Assembly: GCF_025561445.1 (NCBI RefSeq)
Contig: NZ_CP095096.1
Span: 2,614,001 to 2,678,000, forward strand
Source of the DNA: Staphylococcus sp. IVB6181
GTDB taxonomy: Bacteria; Bacillota; Bacilli; Staphylococcales; Staphylococcaceae
Length of the DNA stretch: 64,000 nt
Direction of reading: 5' to 3'
This document shows positions 38,502-47,403 of the stretch, one piece after another (positions within the stretch are counted from its first letter, which is position 1; every line of letters starts with the position of its first letter). Under the pieces are notes generated by a model that was not told where the DNA came from, made no database searches, and saw only the letters and a list, made by a program, of their open reading frames with translations. The translations under genes were made by a program, and so were the position numbers.

Positions 38502-39647
38502 TTATTTTAATTGATCTAATGCTTGTTTTAAGTCTTCGATTAAATCATCAGTGTCTTCAATACCTACTGATAAACGGATTAAACCATCCGCAATACCTTC
38601 TTTTTCACGTACTTCTTTAGGAATAGAAGCATGTGTCATTAATGCTGGAACAGAGATTAAACTTTCTACTGCGCCTAAGCTTTCTGCTAATGTGAAGTAT
38701 TTTGTGTTTCGAATGACTGCTTTCGCTGATTCGATATCCGGCACTACAAATGATACAACACCAGTGTGGCCTGTTGCTTGACGTGCTTGAATATCATGGT
38801 TCGGATGATCTTTTAAGCTTGGGTGATAAACTTTTTCTACTTTAGGGTGGTTCGCAAGCATTTCAGATACAGCAACTGCACTGCGGCTGACTTGTTCCAT
38901 ACGTAAGCCTAATGTTTTAATACCGCGGATAAGCAAGTAGCTGTCTTGCGGTCCTAAAACGCCGCCTGTAGAGTTTTGGATAAAGCCGATACGTTCCGCT
39001 AAATCTTCATCATTTGTCGCAACTAAACCGCCGATGACATCACTATGACCGCCGATATATTTAGAAGCAGAGTGTAAAACAATATCTGCACCTAAAGTAA
39101 GCGGATTTTGGAAATAAGGTGACATGAATGTATTGTCTACTACTGAGATTAAGTTGTGTTTTTTCGCGATATCCGCTGATGCTTTAATATCTGTAACACG
39201 TAATAATGGGTTAGACGGTGTTTCAATGATTAACATTTTTGTTTCTGGTTTGATAGACGCTTCAATATTTTTTGCATCTGTTGTATCAACGAAATCTGCA
39301 TCGATACCTAAACGGTTGAATACTTTTGTTAAGACACGGAAAGTGCCGCCGTATACATCAGAGTTGACCACAATATGATCGCCTTTGTCTAATAACATCA
39401 CTACTGCAGAAATTGCGGCTACACCTGAACCGAACGCATACCCGAAACGTCCATGTTCTAAATCAGCAATTGTACTTTCTAAAGCAGTACGTGTAGGGTT
39501 GCCGCTTCGTGAATACTCATAACCTTCACGCAAGTCTCCGATATCATCTTGCAAATAAGTGCTTGTTTGATAAATCGGTGTTGTTACTGCACCAGTATAG
39601 TCATCAGTCGTATGTCCGCCATGGACCATTTGTGTTTTTTTATTCAT
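38502..39647 (-). CDS. mccB: Trans-sulfuration enzyme, cystathionine gamma-lyase/synthase family
   Basis: This PLP enzyme of 381 residues acts on cystathionine or homocysteine. The order next to mccA suggests MccB, which makes cysteine from cystathionine. Family marks include YSRSGNPTRTALE, the cofactor region SDVYGGTFR, and the Schiff-base lysine in SASKYIGGHSDV. I start at ATG 39647 behind AAAAAAGGAGCTAATATC; a longer frame upstream adds 24 residues without support. It lies 106 bp behind mccA. A cystathionine gamma-synthase role (metB) cannot be excluded by sequence alone. Confidence 0.88.
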   Translation of the reverse strand: MNKKTQMVHGGHTTDDYTGAVTTPIYQTSTYLQDDIGDLREGYEYSRSGNPTRTALESTIADLEHGRFGYAFGSGVAAISAVVMLLDKGDHIVVNSDVYGGTFRVLTKVFNRLGIDADFVDTTDAKNIEASIKPETKMLIIETPSNPLLRVTDIKASADIAKKHNLISVVDNTFMSPYFQNPLTLGADIVLHSASKYIGGHSDVIGGLVATNDEDLAERIGFIQNSTGGVLGPQDSYLLIRGIKTLGLRMEQVSRSAVAVSEMLANHPKVEKVYHPSLKDHPNHDIQARQATGHTGVVSFVVPDIESAKAVIRNTKYFTLAESLGAVESLISVPALMTHASIPKEVREKEGIADGLIRLSVGIEDTDDLIEDLKQALDQLK

Positions 39648-39753
39648 GATATTAGCTCCTTTTTTAATCGTTTCTGACAACAGTAAAAGACACCTTAAGA
39701 TAACGTGCTTGATCAACATTATCAGTGCCTCTCACTTGTTGTTTGAACTTCAT

Positions 39754-40659
39754 TTACTTATTGTGTTTTCCCGAATAATTAAAGATGGATTTAGACATGT
39801 AGCGATCGCTGCCATCAGGGAAGACGGTCACAATCGTACCTTTGTCTAGGCGTTTTTTGATTTCTAATGCACCTTGCAGCGCCGCTCCCGATGAGCTTCC
39901 TACAAGGAGGCCTTCTTGCAATGCCAGCTGTTTTACATTATGAAAAGCAGCTTCATCCGCAATTGTTAAGATTGTTTCCACTAATCCTTTATCCAAGAAG
40001 ACCGGCCATTTTTCAGAACCGATACCTTCTGTGTCATGCAATTGCTTTTTACCGCCGTTGAGCACTGACCCGACAGGCTCAACAATGACATTTTTCACAT
40101 TGTGTTCAGCCAGCACTTCTGCAGTACCTGTAAAAGTACCGCCAGAGCCGACGCCGGCCACAAAATAATCAATCTGCGGCACTTCTTTCAAGATTTCTTG
40201 CGCAAGTGTGTCGCGATATGCGCCTGGATTATCCTCAGATTCAAATTGGTTCATATAATATGCACCATGTTCTGCCGCATATGCTTTTGCTTCATTTTGC
40301 GCACCAATCATACCGCCGTTTTGCGGTGTTCGAATCACTTCAGCTCCCAATGCTTCCATAATCGAAATTTTCTCCGCCGCAAATCCTTGTGGTGCGTAAA
40401 TCACACATCGCAAACCATAATGATTCGCCGCAATCGCTAATCCAATACCTGTGTTTCCAGCCGAAGCTTCAACAATCGTATCTCCGCGTTGAATTTGTCC
40501 TCGTTCTAATGCTTGCTCCACCAAATACTTTCCTAAACGGTCTTTGACACTGCCGCCAGGATTAAATTGTTCCAGTTTCGCATAGATAGTGACGTTCTCA
40601 TCACTGAACGATTCCAATTTAACGAGAGGCGTATTGCCGATTAAATCATATGCAATCAT
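39754..40659 (-). CDS. mccA: Cystathionine beta-synthase/cysteine synthase family protein
   Basis: This PLP-dependent beta-replacement enzyme has 301 residues. The lysine is in GGSVKDRLGKYLVE (NPGGSVKDR motif), the cofactor phosphate loop is EASAGNTGIG, and GVGSGGTFTGTAEVL is typical of the CysK/MccA group. With MccB it forms the reverse trans-sulfuration pair (homocysteine to cysteine). The start ATG at 40659 has GGGGAGGAAACCA ahead; the frame extends 21 codons further without RBS. In S. aureus this pair is followed by the metNPQ transporter, which is absent here. Confidence 0.88.
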   Translation of the reverse strand: MIAYDLIGNTPLVKLESFSDENVTIYAKLEQFNPGGSVKDRLGKYLVEQALERGQIQRGDTIVEASAGNTGIGLAIAANHYGLRCVIYAPQGFAAEKISIMEALGAEVIRTPQNGGMIGAQNEAKAYAAEHGAYYMNQFESEDNPGAYRDTLAQEILKEVPQIDYFVAGVGSGGTFTGTAEVLAEHNVKNVIVEPVGSVLNGGKKQLHDTEGIGSEKWPVFLDKGLVETILTIADEAAFHNVKQLALQEGLLVGSSSGAALQGALEIKKRLDKGTIVTVFPDGSDRYMSKSIFNYSGKHNK

Positions 40660-40787
40660 TGGTTTCCTCCCCGAGATGCGTGTGACGAAAGGCTTAACGT
40701 CTTTCTTAATTACGCAACCCAATTATCCCTATCATACTAGTCTGAATTATAACGCAATACAGTAAGGAATGCAATTGAATACTAAGA

Positions 40788-41530
40788 TTAATCAAAACCA
40801 CCCGTGTGAACAGGTGGTTTGTTCTTCGGCTGAAAGCCTCTGTTACTGACCAGCCCTTAAAAGGGCACTGAAGAATCTGACAACCGTACTACTTTTTCAG
40901 CAAGCCCTAAAGGGCTACGGTCATCATTCTTTATTTTCCTACTTTCTCACCAGTAAATGGGTCGATAAATTCTTTCATCGACATCTGATCTGCAAGGATA
41001 TCCTCTTGTATTTGATTTCGAATATAGTTCTCTATCACTTTTTTATTTCTTCCTACTGTATCAACATAAAAACCTTTACACCAAAATTTTCTGTTCCCAT
41101 ATTTATATTTAAGATTTGCATGTCTATCAAAAATCATTAGACTACTTTTTCCTTTTAAATATCCAACAAAACTTGAAACTGAAATTTTTGGAGGTATACT
41201 CACAAGCATATGAATGTGATCTTTACAGGCCTCTGCCTCTATTATTTCTACACCTTTTCGTTCGCATAAAAGTCGAAGTATTTTCCCAATATCCTTTTTC
41301 AATTTACCATAAATTATTTGTCTTCTGTATTTAGGGGCGAAAACAATATGATACTTACAATTCCATTTTGTGTGTGCTAAACTATTTATATCATTAGACA
41401 TACAAAAACTCCTATTCATGATGTAATGTTGGTTGCCAGACCATTTCACATTATACCATTTTTAGGAGTTTTTTTATTACATCGCTAAATCTTTCCTGAA
41501 CCATACGCACAGCGTATGGTTTTCAAAAGA
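40788..41530 (-). mobile_element. IS200-like element (tnpA only)
   Basis: A stand-alone IS200-type unit of about 0.74 kb contains one tnpA gene. The left end has a hairpin (AACCATACGC / GCGTATGGTT, 41499-41521); the right end has AAACCACC / GGTGGTTT (40795-40820). Between tnpA and the right end there are further short hairpins, including GCCCTTAAAAGGGC near 40853. The borders are approximate. It sits between mccA and the SNF transporter gene. Confidence 0.8.
40931..41401 (-). CDS. tnpA: IS200 transposase TnpA (Y1 HUH)
   Basis: This 156-residue single-strand transposase carries the HUH motif His62-x-His64 (KDHIHMLVS) and the nucleophilic Tyr126 (VIENYIRNQ). The start at 41401 is set by AGGAGTTTTTGT; the open frame continues 16 codons upstream. 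It is of a different subgroup from the tnpA at 14324 (little sequence in common beyond the motifs). It appears intact. Confidence 0.92.
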   Translation of the reverse strand: MSNDINSLAHTKWNCKYHIVFAPKYRRQIIYGKLKKDIGKILRLLCERKGVEIIEAEACKDHIHMLVSIPPKISVSSFVGYLKGKSSLMIFDRHANLKYKYGNRKFWCKGFYVDTVGRNKKVIENYIRNQIQEDILADQMSMKEFIDPFTGEKVGK

Positions 41531-41532
41531 AA

Positions 41533-41565
41533 GAAAAAATTCCCGCTGTCTGACAGCGGGAATAG
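41533..41565 (-). terminator. Terminator behind the SNF transporter gene
   Basis: A perfect 12-bp stem (ATTCCCGCTGTC / GACAGCGGGAAT) is followed on the minus strand by a T run. Confidence 0.88.
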
Positions 41566-41580
41566 TATAAAATCTTAAAT

Positions 41581-42918
41581 TTAGAAAAATTGAATTACGA
41601 ATACTAGCAATATCACGACAGGTAAGACAAATTTCACTAAATAATACCATGGCGCAAAGAACTTGAAGCGATCATAACCAAAGACAGATTTCAAATCCTC
41701 TTTCGTTAATAACTGCCCGACAAATAAAGTCGTGGCTAATGCGCCTAAAGGCATTAAAATATTTGAAACTAAGAAATCCATATTATCGAAAATTGTACCT
41801 GCTAAGAAATGTACACCGCTCAAACTGCTGAAAGATAATGTTGCCGGAATACTGATAATAAACACAAGTATACTGCCGATCACTGCAACTCTGCCGCGTT
41901 TGCGATTATCATTCTTCGTAAAGTTCGATACATTCAATTCTAATAATGAAATTGAAGATGTCAGTGCCGCAAATAAGAATAAAATTAAGAAAATCAGATA
42001 GAAACCTGGACCAAAGCTCATCTTTTCAAAGACATGCGGCAATACTTTGAATAGCAGACCCGGGCCTTCTTCTGGTTTATAACCGAATGCATTAATCGCA
42101 GGGAAAATTGCAAGCCCTGCCAATAATGACACAATAATATTCATAATAACAATTGATAACGCTGATGTTTTAATCGTCATCTCTTTCGGTGCATAACTGG
42201 CATATGTAATCATTCCGGTTGTACCTAAAGATAACGCAAAGAAAGATTGTCCCAGCGCGAACAATACACCTTCCATGGACAGCTCTTCCATACGCGGTTC
42301 TAAAATGAAACGCACACCTTCCGCTGCACCTTCAAGTGTCAGTGATTTGACCACAATTAAAATCAAGAAGACAAATAACAGCGGCATCATTACTTTAGAA
42401 GCTTTCTCTAATCCATGTTCTACCCCTAACATGACAATCAGCATTGTAATTAAAATAAATGCTCCTTGTCCGATAATCGTATAGACTGGATTGCTGATGA
42501 CTTGATCAAAGTGAATACTGCCTAAACCACCTTGGCCGAAGCCTAGAATCTGCATAGCGACTTGTGCAATATAGATAACAATCCAACCACCGACTACGCT
42601 GTAAAATCCGAATAAAACAAATACCGCAATATTACCGCTCCAGCCTATCGCATTCGTCCATTTTTTATTGGAGAGCTTGCCGAAGATTGCAGTTGTGTAC
42701 GTTCTGCCGAGCTTCCCGATTGTGAATTCCATAATCAGCAGCGGCAAACCGATAAATATTGTAAATATCAAAAACATAATTAAAAACGCACCGCCGCCGT
42801 ACACACCGGCCATATATGGAAATTTCCACATAGCCCCTAGTCCGATTGCCGAGCCTGCGCTTGCTAAAATAAATCCTGTTGACGTTTTCCATTGAGATTG
42901 TTTCGACACGTTCTTCAT
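41581..42918 (-). CDS. Sodium-dependent transporter, SNF/NSS family
   Basis: This 445-residue membrane protein is a sodium symporter of the neurotransmitter:sodium symporter family (LeuT fold). The start WKTSTGFILASAGSAIGLGAMWKFPYMAGVYGGGAF is the conserved first helix with its unwound glycine-rich binding region. There are about 11-12 membrane helices. Bacterial members carry amino acids such as tryptophan, tyrosine or leucine; the substrate here cannot be told. It is monocistronic. Confidence 0.93.
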   Translation of the reverse strand: MKNVSKQSQWKTSTGFILASAGSAIGLGAMWKFPYMAGVYGGGAFLIMFLIFTIFIGLPLLIMEFTIGKLGRTYTTAIFGKLSNKKWTNAIGWSGNIAVFVLFGFYSVVGGWIVIYIAQVAMQILGFGQGGLGSIHFDQVISNPVYTIIGQGAFILITMLIVMLGVEHGLEKASKVMMPLLFVFLILIVVKSLTLEGAAEGVRFILEPRMEELSMEGVLFALGQSFFALSLGTTGMITYASYAPKEMTIKTSALSIVIMNIIVSLLAGLAIFPAINAFGYKPEEGPGLLFKVLPHVFEKMSFGPGFYLIFLILFLFAALTSSISLLELNVSNFTKNDNRKRGRVAVIGSILVFIISIPATLSFSSLSGVHFLAGTIFDNMDFLVSNILMPLGALATTLFVGQLLTKEDLKSVFGYDRFKFFAPWYYLVKFVLPVVILLVFVIQFF

Positions 42919-43265
42919 CCTTTTCTATCTGTTTAGAGTTGCGTTTAACTCATTTACGTTAAAGCGTTAAAGTGTTCATGTGATTAAGTATACTATAACA
43001 CAATAATAGCAATCCCTCAACCTTATTTTGAAGTGTGAAAACTTGATTTAACCTTGTCATCATAGCGGTTTCAACGATTTTCAAAAGTTCATTTTTTAAT
43101 TTCAAGTACAGCACAAAAAAGGCTGCTTAGATTTCAAGTTTGAGAAAATATTAATGCTAAGCAGCCATACAATCATATTTGATTTTATAAGTTAAGCAAA
43201 GATATCAGACACAAAACAAAAAAAGAGGTTACCTTCTTTTAGGATAACCCCTTGCAGCTCATATT
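42919..43265. other. Intergenic region with two hairpins
   Basis: No gene is seen. The SNF promoter probably lies in 42,970-43,010, where TATACT is present. A perfect 10-bp stem at 43121-43130 / 43157-43166 (GGCTGCTTAG / CTAAGCAGCC) and a second hairpin at 43219-43256 (GAGGTTACC / GGATAACCCC), with minus-strand T runs, terminate the TetR gene. The doubled terminator is a little unusual. Confidence 0.55.
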
Positions 43266-43847
43266 TTATTCATCTATTTGTGATTCATTTAATTCTAATA
43301 GTGAATCCAGCATTGAACTTACTTCACCTTCTAATGTTTCGCGGCGGTAACTCAACTCATCGAAGTAGTTGATGAATGTTGTTCTGACGAAGCCGCTTTC
43401 GATTACACCGAACATTAATTCTTCAAATGCTGAAAACGAAATGGATACATCGTTCTTTTCATAGAACACTTTAAATAAGGCAATCACTCGCTTATGCAGT
43501 GCTGCGACATTGACATATAACTGTTCTTTAAATTCATCAGGCGCTTGTGTAAATTGCATGTACATGCGCAAGTAACTAATGTTTGGTTTGAAAACCACGT
43601 CTAAAATAAATTGCTTCAAATTCTCTAATGACGTATGAGAAGCATCTTCTTGCAAATCAAGCATTCTATTAAAATGATTAAATATACGCACCGTACATTC
43701 TTCATAGATATTTGCTTTACTTGGGAAGTAGTAGTAAAGACTCGCTTTTTTTATTGAAACGCTTTTCGCGATTTCATCAAGAGTGCAACCATAGTAACCC
43801 TTTTTCGCAAACAGCTCAATCGCATTTTTGATAATCTCATTCTTCAT
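43266..43847 (-). CDS. TetR family regulator, IcaR-like
   Basis: This repressor has 193 residues. The helix-turn-helix KNAIELFAKKGYYGCTLDEIAKSVSIKKASLYYYFPSKANIYEECT resembles the start of IcaR, the repressor of biofilm polysaccharide synthesis in staphylococci, almost word for word in KKASLYYxF. The effector domain is helical and less conserved. The start at 43847 has TGGAGGGATTTCGCA. No icaADBC genes lie next to it in this window, so the target is unknown; it may control itself or the esterase upstream. Confidence 0.85.
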   Translation of the reverse strand: MKNEIIKNAIELFAKKGYYGCTLDEIAKSVSIKKASLYYYFPSKANIYEECTVRIFNHFNRMLDLQEDASHTSLENLKQFILDVVFKPNISYLRMYMQFTQAPDEFKEQLYVNVAALHKRVIALFKVFYEKNDVSISFSAFEELMFGVIESGFVRTTFINYFDELSYRRETLEGEVSSMLDSLLELNESQIDE

Positions 43848-44112
43848 TGCGAAATCCCTCCAATCATTTCTCTCTTTCTCATTCTGCGGAAATTTCTTCT
43901 TGATGGCAGGCATTTGTATAAAAAGCATTTTGTTGTAACAATTTTCCTCTTACAAGAGGTGACTACCTTGAGGTGTCAACGGGGAACTTATTAGTAAAAA
44001 TACTCTTGGAGCCATCATAACACATCCAAGCACTCTGATACATTAATAGTCGATTATACTTATATGATTTTACGCTACTTTTCTTAATATGTAAAACGCT
44101 TACACGTAAATA

Positions 44113-44847
44113 TTACGATTTATACAAAAATTTAATAATATTATCAATAATTTCTTCTAATTGTGAACTTCTTGTGATCAAATGACCGGCATGTGCATAA
44201 CTATGCAGTTCCGCTGACACAGCTTGTGTCAGATTCTGAACAATCTTTTTTGCACTTTCATGATAGGATTGATCATCAGCACCGCCGTACGCAACGAATG
44301 TCGGTGATGTCACTTTGTTCAATTCATTCATAGTCTGATTCACAAATGCCTCAAAATGCGCTGCACCTTCACGATAAGCAGGAACATAAGCCATTTGTTC
44401 TGCTTGTTCTTCCTCTGTACATCCGATGTAATATTGCAGACGTGTACCATAATGGTTCAATCTGCTTAAGACACCCGCTTGAGATTTTGTGTAAGGAACA
44501 GACATCGCAATCGTACGTGCAACGTCAAACTGCTGTGCTAACTTCAATGCAAAAATACCGCCTAATGATACGCCTGCTACATTGATATTGGTATAACCTT
44601 TCGCATGAAGAAAACCATATGCTGCTTCTGCGTCTTCCCACCAATCTCTGATATCGTATTGAACAAATTCAGATACAGGCAAGCCGTGTCCTCTGTAACA
44701 AGGTGCGTAACAAGTATAACCTTTTGCATGCAATGCCTCAGCAAGTGCTTTCACATCTTGTATTGTACCTGTAAAAGAGTGCAATAATAGAACCGCTTCA
44801 GATCCGCCTTCTAAAAAGAGTGCTTTTGGTGCTTTAACTTTTAACAT
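44113..44847 (-). CDS. Alpha/beta hydrolase, carboxylesterase Est family
   Basis: This soluble 244-residue esterase has a full triad: Ser in GVSLGG (about residue 94), Asp in YGGADDQSYHE and His in SYAHAGHLIT. The LLLHSFTGTIQDV strand provides the oxyanion hole. It resembles the staphylococcal and Bacillus Est30-type carboxylesterases that cleave short acyl esters and monoacylglycerols. It is monocistronic, 265 bp upstream of the TetR gene. In many Firmicutes est is beside secG-rnr; that context is missing here. Confidence 0.88.
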   Translation of the reverse strand: MLKVKAPKALFLEGGSEAVLLLHSFTGTIQDVKALAEALHAKGYTCYAPCYRGHGLPVSEFVQYDIRDWWEDAEAAYGFLHAKGYTNINVAGVSLGGIFALKLAQQFDVARTIAMSVPYTKSQAGVLSRLNHYGTRLQYYIGCTEEEQAEQMAYVPAYREGAAHFEAFVNQTMNELNKVTSPTFVAYGGADDQSYHESAKKIVQNLTQAVSAELHSYAHAGHLITRSSQLEEIIDNIIKFLYKS

Positions 44848-44946
44848 TCAACTCACTCCATCTCAGTTGTAATCCTATTATAGAATGATTACACGGACTA
44901 TTTCCACAAAAGGTTAAGCGTAATTTAATATTTAAATGTATTAATT

Positions 44947-44985
44947 AAAAAGACTAGAAAACATTGGTGTATTTTCTAGTCTTTG
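44947..44985 (-). terminator. Terminator behind the ICMT-like gene
   Basis: AAAGACTAGAAAA pairs with TTTTCTAGTCTTT, with T residues on the minus strand. Confidence 0.85.
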
Positions 44986-44992
44986 ATGCAAC

Positions 44993-45493
44993 TTATTTAA
45001 GATGTGACATTGCGCGCTCTTCTTGTTTGATACGTACAAAGAGTATATACGCATACGGCAGCAGTAAAATTGCTGCAGGATAAGCGTGTGTAAATAAGAT
45101 AACCCCTATCAACTCAGGTATAATATTTAAAAAATAATTTGGGTGCTTGATGTACTTAAATATACCCGTTTTTATTACATTATGCTCTTTAAGAATATAT
45201 ATTTTCAGAGTCCAAATCGGTCCTAGTGTATGAATTACCCAAAATAATACAATATAACTCCCGATTAATAACAAAGTTCCCGCTTGAGCGATCCTATCAA
45301 AGGGAGGGTGATAAATAACTGCATAACTAAAACTCAATAAATAGATTAAAATATGTACCCATGCAAGGTACTTAGAATTTCTTGCACCATGTTCTACTGC
45401 ACCCTGTGCAATTAAAAGCCGCTCGTGTTTCATTGAAATAGATAAATAATACAACCTTACTAAAAAGAATAAACCTAATATTGCGACACTCAT
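44993..45493 (-). CDS. Isoprenylcysteine carboxyl methyltransferase family membrane protein
   Basis: This 166-residue protein with about four or five membrane helices shows the family signature GIFKYIKHPNYFLNIIPELIG near the C-terminus, where S-adenosylmethionine binds. Bacterial relatives (such as YpbQ of Bacillus) methylate lipid-like polyketides or other membrane substrates. No polyketide synthase is adjacent here. The start at 45493 has GGAGGTTGTCA; the open frame begins 13 codons earlier without support. Confidence 0.83.
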   Translation of the reverse strand: MSVAILGLFFLVRLYYLSISMKHERLLIAQGAVEHGARNSKYLAWVHILIYLLSFSYAVIYHPPFDRIAQAGTLLLIGSYIVLFWVIHTLGPIWTLKIYILKEHNVIKTGIFKYIKHPNYFLNIIPELIGVILFTHAYPAAILLLPYAYILFVRIKQEERAMSHLK

Positions 45494-45916
45494 TGACAAC
45501 CTCCATACCTCACTATCAATAATCATAAACAAAGCCTGGACTTCGAATGCTGATCAAAATCCAGGCTTCCTCTACTTATTTCTTAAAAATTTTTCTACAA
45601 CTTTTTTACTTAAGCTTTCATAGACAACATCTGAGCAATTCATTAAACAAAAAAGAAAAAAGAAAAATAGAAAAGAGAAAAAAGAAAAAACACAATATAA
45701 AACATCAAAGAAATAACAAAAAAATAACAAAATGTGTGTCATGCTTAATTTCAGACTACTTAAGCACAAGTTAATTTTAATGTCTCTTGCCCTCTTTTCC
45801 AATTAACGCATCATTAACAAATTCTTAACTTTAGTTAATGCTTGCAGTGCATTATTATGTTCGAAAAAGACTCAATTGCTGTATAATCCTTTTAAACCAT
45901 AACAGGAGGAAATTAC
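45494..45916. other. Intergenic region with hairpin, purine tract and a weak small ORF
   Basis: A 9-bp stem (AAGCCTGGA / TCCAGGCTT, 45532-45568) is terminator-like. About 45,648-45,700 is a plus-strand A/G tract (AAAAGAAAAAAG repeats). On the minus strand (45572-45736) an ORF reads MTHILLFFCYFF..LSKKVVEKFLRNK, a hydrophobic segment with a basic amphipathic tail, ending just before the hairpin. It has no convincing RBS, and the hydrophobic run is largely the T-rich tract. The DJ-1 gene's -10 (TATAAT, 45882-45887) lies at the right end. Confidence 0.35.
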
Positions 45917-46621
45917 ATGCCTAAAAAAGTTCTAATCGTCAATACAAGTGTCGACCATTTCGAAAATTTTGATGTTGCTACTGGTTTGTGGCTAGGCGAA
46001 CTCGTTCATTTTTATGACGTCATGCACCGTAATCATATCCAAATGGATATCGTCAATACTAAAGGAGGCGCAACGCCTATTGATCCAGTCAGTACCTCCA
46101 AACTTATGCTGGATAAATTAACCAAGCAATACCAAAACAATCAAGCATTTATGCAATTGTTAGAAACATCACCCTCTATTAAGACAATCAATCCTAAAGA
46201 TTATGATGCTGTTTATTTCACAGGAGGTCATGGTGTCATGTATGATTTCCCAGGAAATCCTGATATTCAACGTGTGATTTCAAAAGTCAGAGAACAAGGC
46301 GGTATTGTCTCAGCAGTTTGCCATGGGATCTGTGCTTTCTTAGATTTCAAAGATACAAATGGCGTTTATTATGTATCCGGCAAAAAACTCACAGGCTTCT
46401 CTAATTTCGAAGAAAAGTTGGCTCATCGTAAAAAGTTAGTACCATTTATGTTAGAAGATCAATTATTCGCACAAGGTGCTGATTATACTAAAGCTGCATT
46501 ACCATTTTGTCCATATACTGTCACAGATTATCATTTAGTCACAGGTCAGAACCCTCAATCTCCTAAACGTGTCGCAAAAAAAGTACTTGCATTATTAAAC
46601 GCAAAAGACAAAATAAAATAG
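45917..46621 (+). CDS. DJ-1/PfpI family protein (Hsp31-like, type 1 glutamine amidotransferase domain)
   Basis: The 234 residues have the nucleophile elbow AVCHGIC with Cys135 and His136, and a Glu28 in GLWLGELVHF that supports the cysteine. TGGHGVMYDFPGN forms the oxyanion region. Proteins of this type act as glutathione-independent glyoxalase III, deglycase or chaperone. It has AGGAGGAAATTAC before ATG. It is monocistronic with a strong terminator. Confidence 0.88.
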   Translation: MPKKVLIVNTSVDHFENFDVATGLWLGELVHFYDVMHRNHIQMDIVNTKGGATPIDPVSTSKLMLDKLTKQYQNNQAFMQLLETSPSIKTINPKDYDAVYFTGGHGVMYDFPGNPDIQRVISKVREQGGIVSAVCHGICAFLDFKDTNGVYYVSGKKLTGFSNFEEKLAHRKKLVPFMLEDQLFAQGADYTKAALPFCPYTVTDYHLVTGQNPQSPKRVAKKVLALLNAKDKIK

Positions 46622-46634
46622 TTACACAGAGAAA

Positions 46635-46673
46635 AAGACCTGGTCGCAACCACTTTGGTTGTGCCAGGTCTCT
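46635..46673 (+). terminator. Terminator behind the DJ-1/PfpI gene
   Basis: AGACCTGG-x-CAACCA pairs with TGGTTG-x-CCAGGTCT, with T residues behind. Confidence 0.85.
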
Positions 46674-46763
46674 TGTTATTTTGGGGGTTTTGATTGAATT
46701 TGTTTTGGAGGTCCTTCAATCACGTGTCTTTAATGCTATCTATTTTAGAGTGATCATGTTTTT

Positions 46764-47378
46764 TTAGTTGTTGCCGTTAACGACTTTATCTGCGTCGTTT
46801 AATGATTGTTCTGTAATGCCGTGTGATTGTGTCCAGTGTGTTGTTACATTTGCGCCTGAACGTTTGAATAAATCAATTAAGCGTTCGCTTTCAGATACAG
46901 GTACGATAGGATCATGTGTACCCATTGAAAGGTAAATGTCCATGTGACTTAAGTCTTTAACGTCATCAATTTGTGTCGGGTAAAGTCATGCGAATAATAA
47001 TGCTTTATCGAATTTAGTGTTGTCGCGCAATAACAAGTTAATCGCAATGTTTGTACCGTTTGAGAATCCGACTAAGATTGCTTTTTCTAAATCAAAGTCA
47101 TATTCTTCAGCAGCTTCTTTTAAGAAGTCGTATAACTCTGTACCGCGTTCCTCTAAATCTTCCCAGTCATATTGACCTTCGCCGTGGCGTTTGAAGAAAC
47201 GTGTCATACCGTTTTCATCTACGTTGCCTTTCATACCCAGCATATTATAGTTTTGGTTCAAGCGTAATGCGAGCGGGAATAAATCTGATTCATCGCCGCC
47301 AGTACCGTGCAAGAGAATAAATGTCGGTTGATCTTCACCGTTACCTTTTTTGAAAATGTGTTTCATACTTAATGCCAT
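46764..47378 (-). pseudogene. mhqD: Carboxylesterase/phospholipase MhqD, interrupted by TGA
   Basis: The frame of 204 codons encodes an alpha/beta hydrolase. The first 130 residues contain LLHGTGGDESDL and the nucleophile elbow GFSNG (Ser106). A TGA at 46986-46988 then stops translation. Behind it the same frame reads LYPTQIDDVKDLSHMDIYLSMGTHDPIVPV, with the catalytic Asp, and QSHGITEQ, with the catalytic His, up to a natural stop. The truncated product lacks two triad residues and should be inactive. It follows mhqE, as in the quinone-response mhqED operon. The tail shows no further damage, so the change is recent, or a sequencing error. Confidence 0.82.
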
Positions 47379-47403
47379 CGTATCTGCCTCCTAGAGTTAT
47401 TAA

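Noticed and set aside
38299..38514. 71-codon ORF behind merB
   Set aside because: No RBS, it overlaps the mccB terminator and end, and its composition looks random.
44091..44104. cre-like GTAAAACGCTTACA behind the esterase gene
   Set aside because: It matches at 12 of 14 positions but lies downstream of both neighbours, not at a promoter.
45547..45774. 75-codon Lys/Arg-rich ORF on the plus strand
   Set aside because: It is created by an A/G simple-sequence tract and lacks a ribosome binding site.
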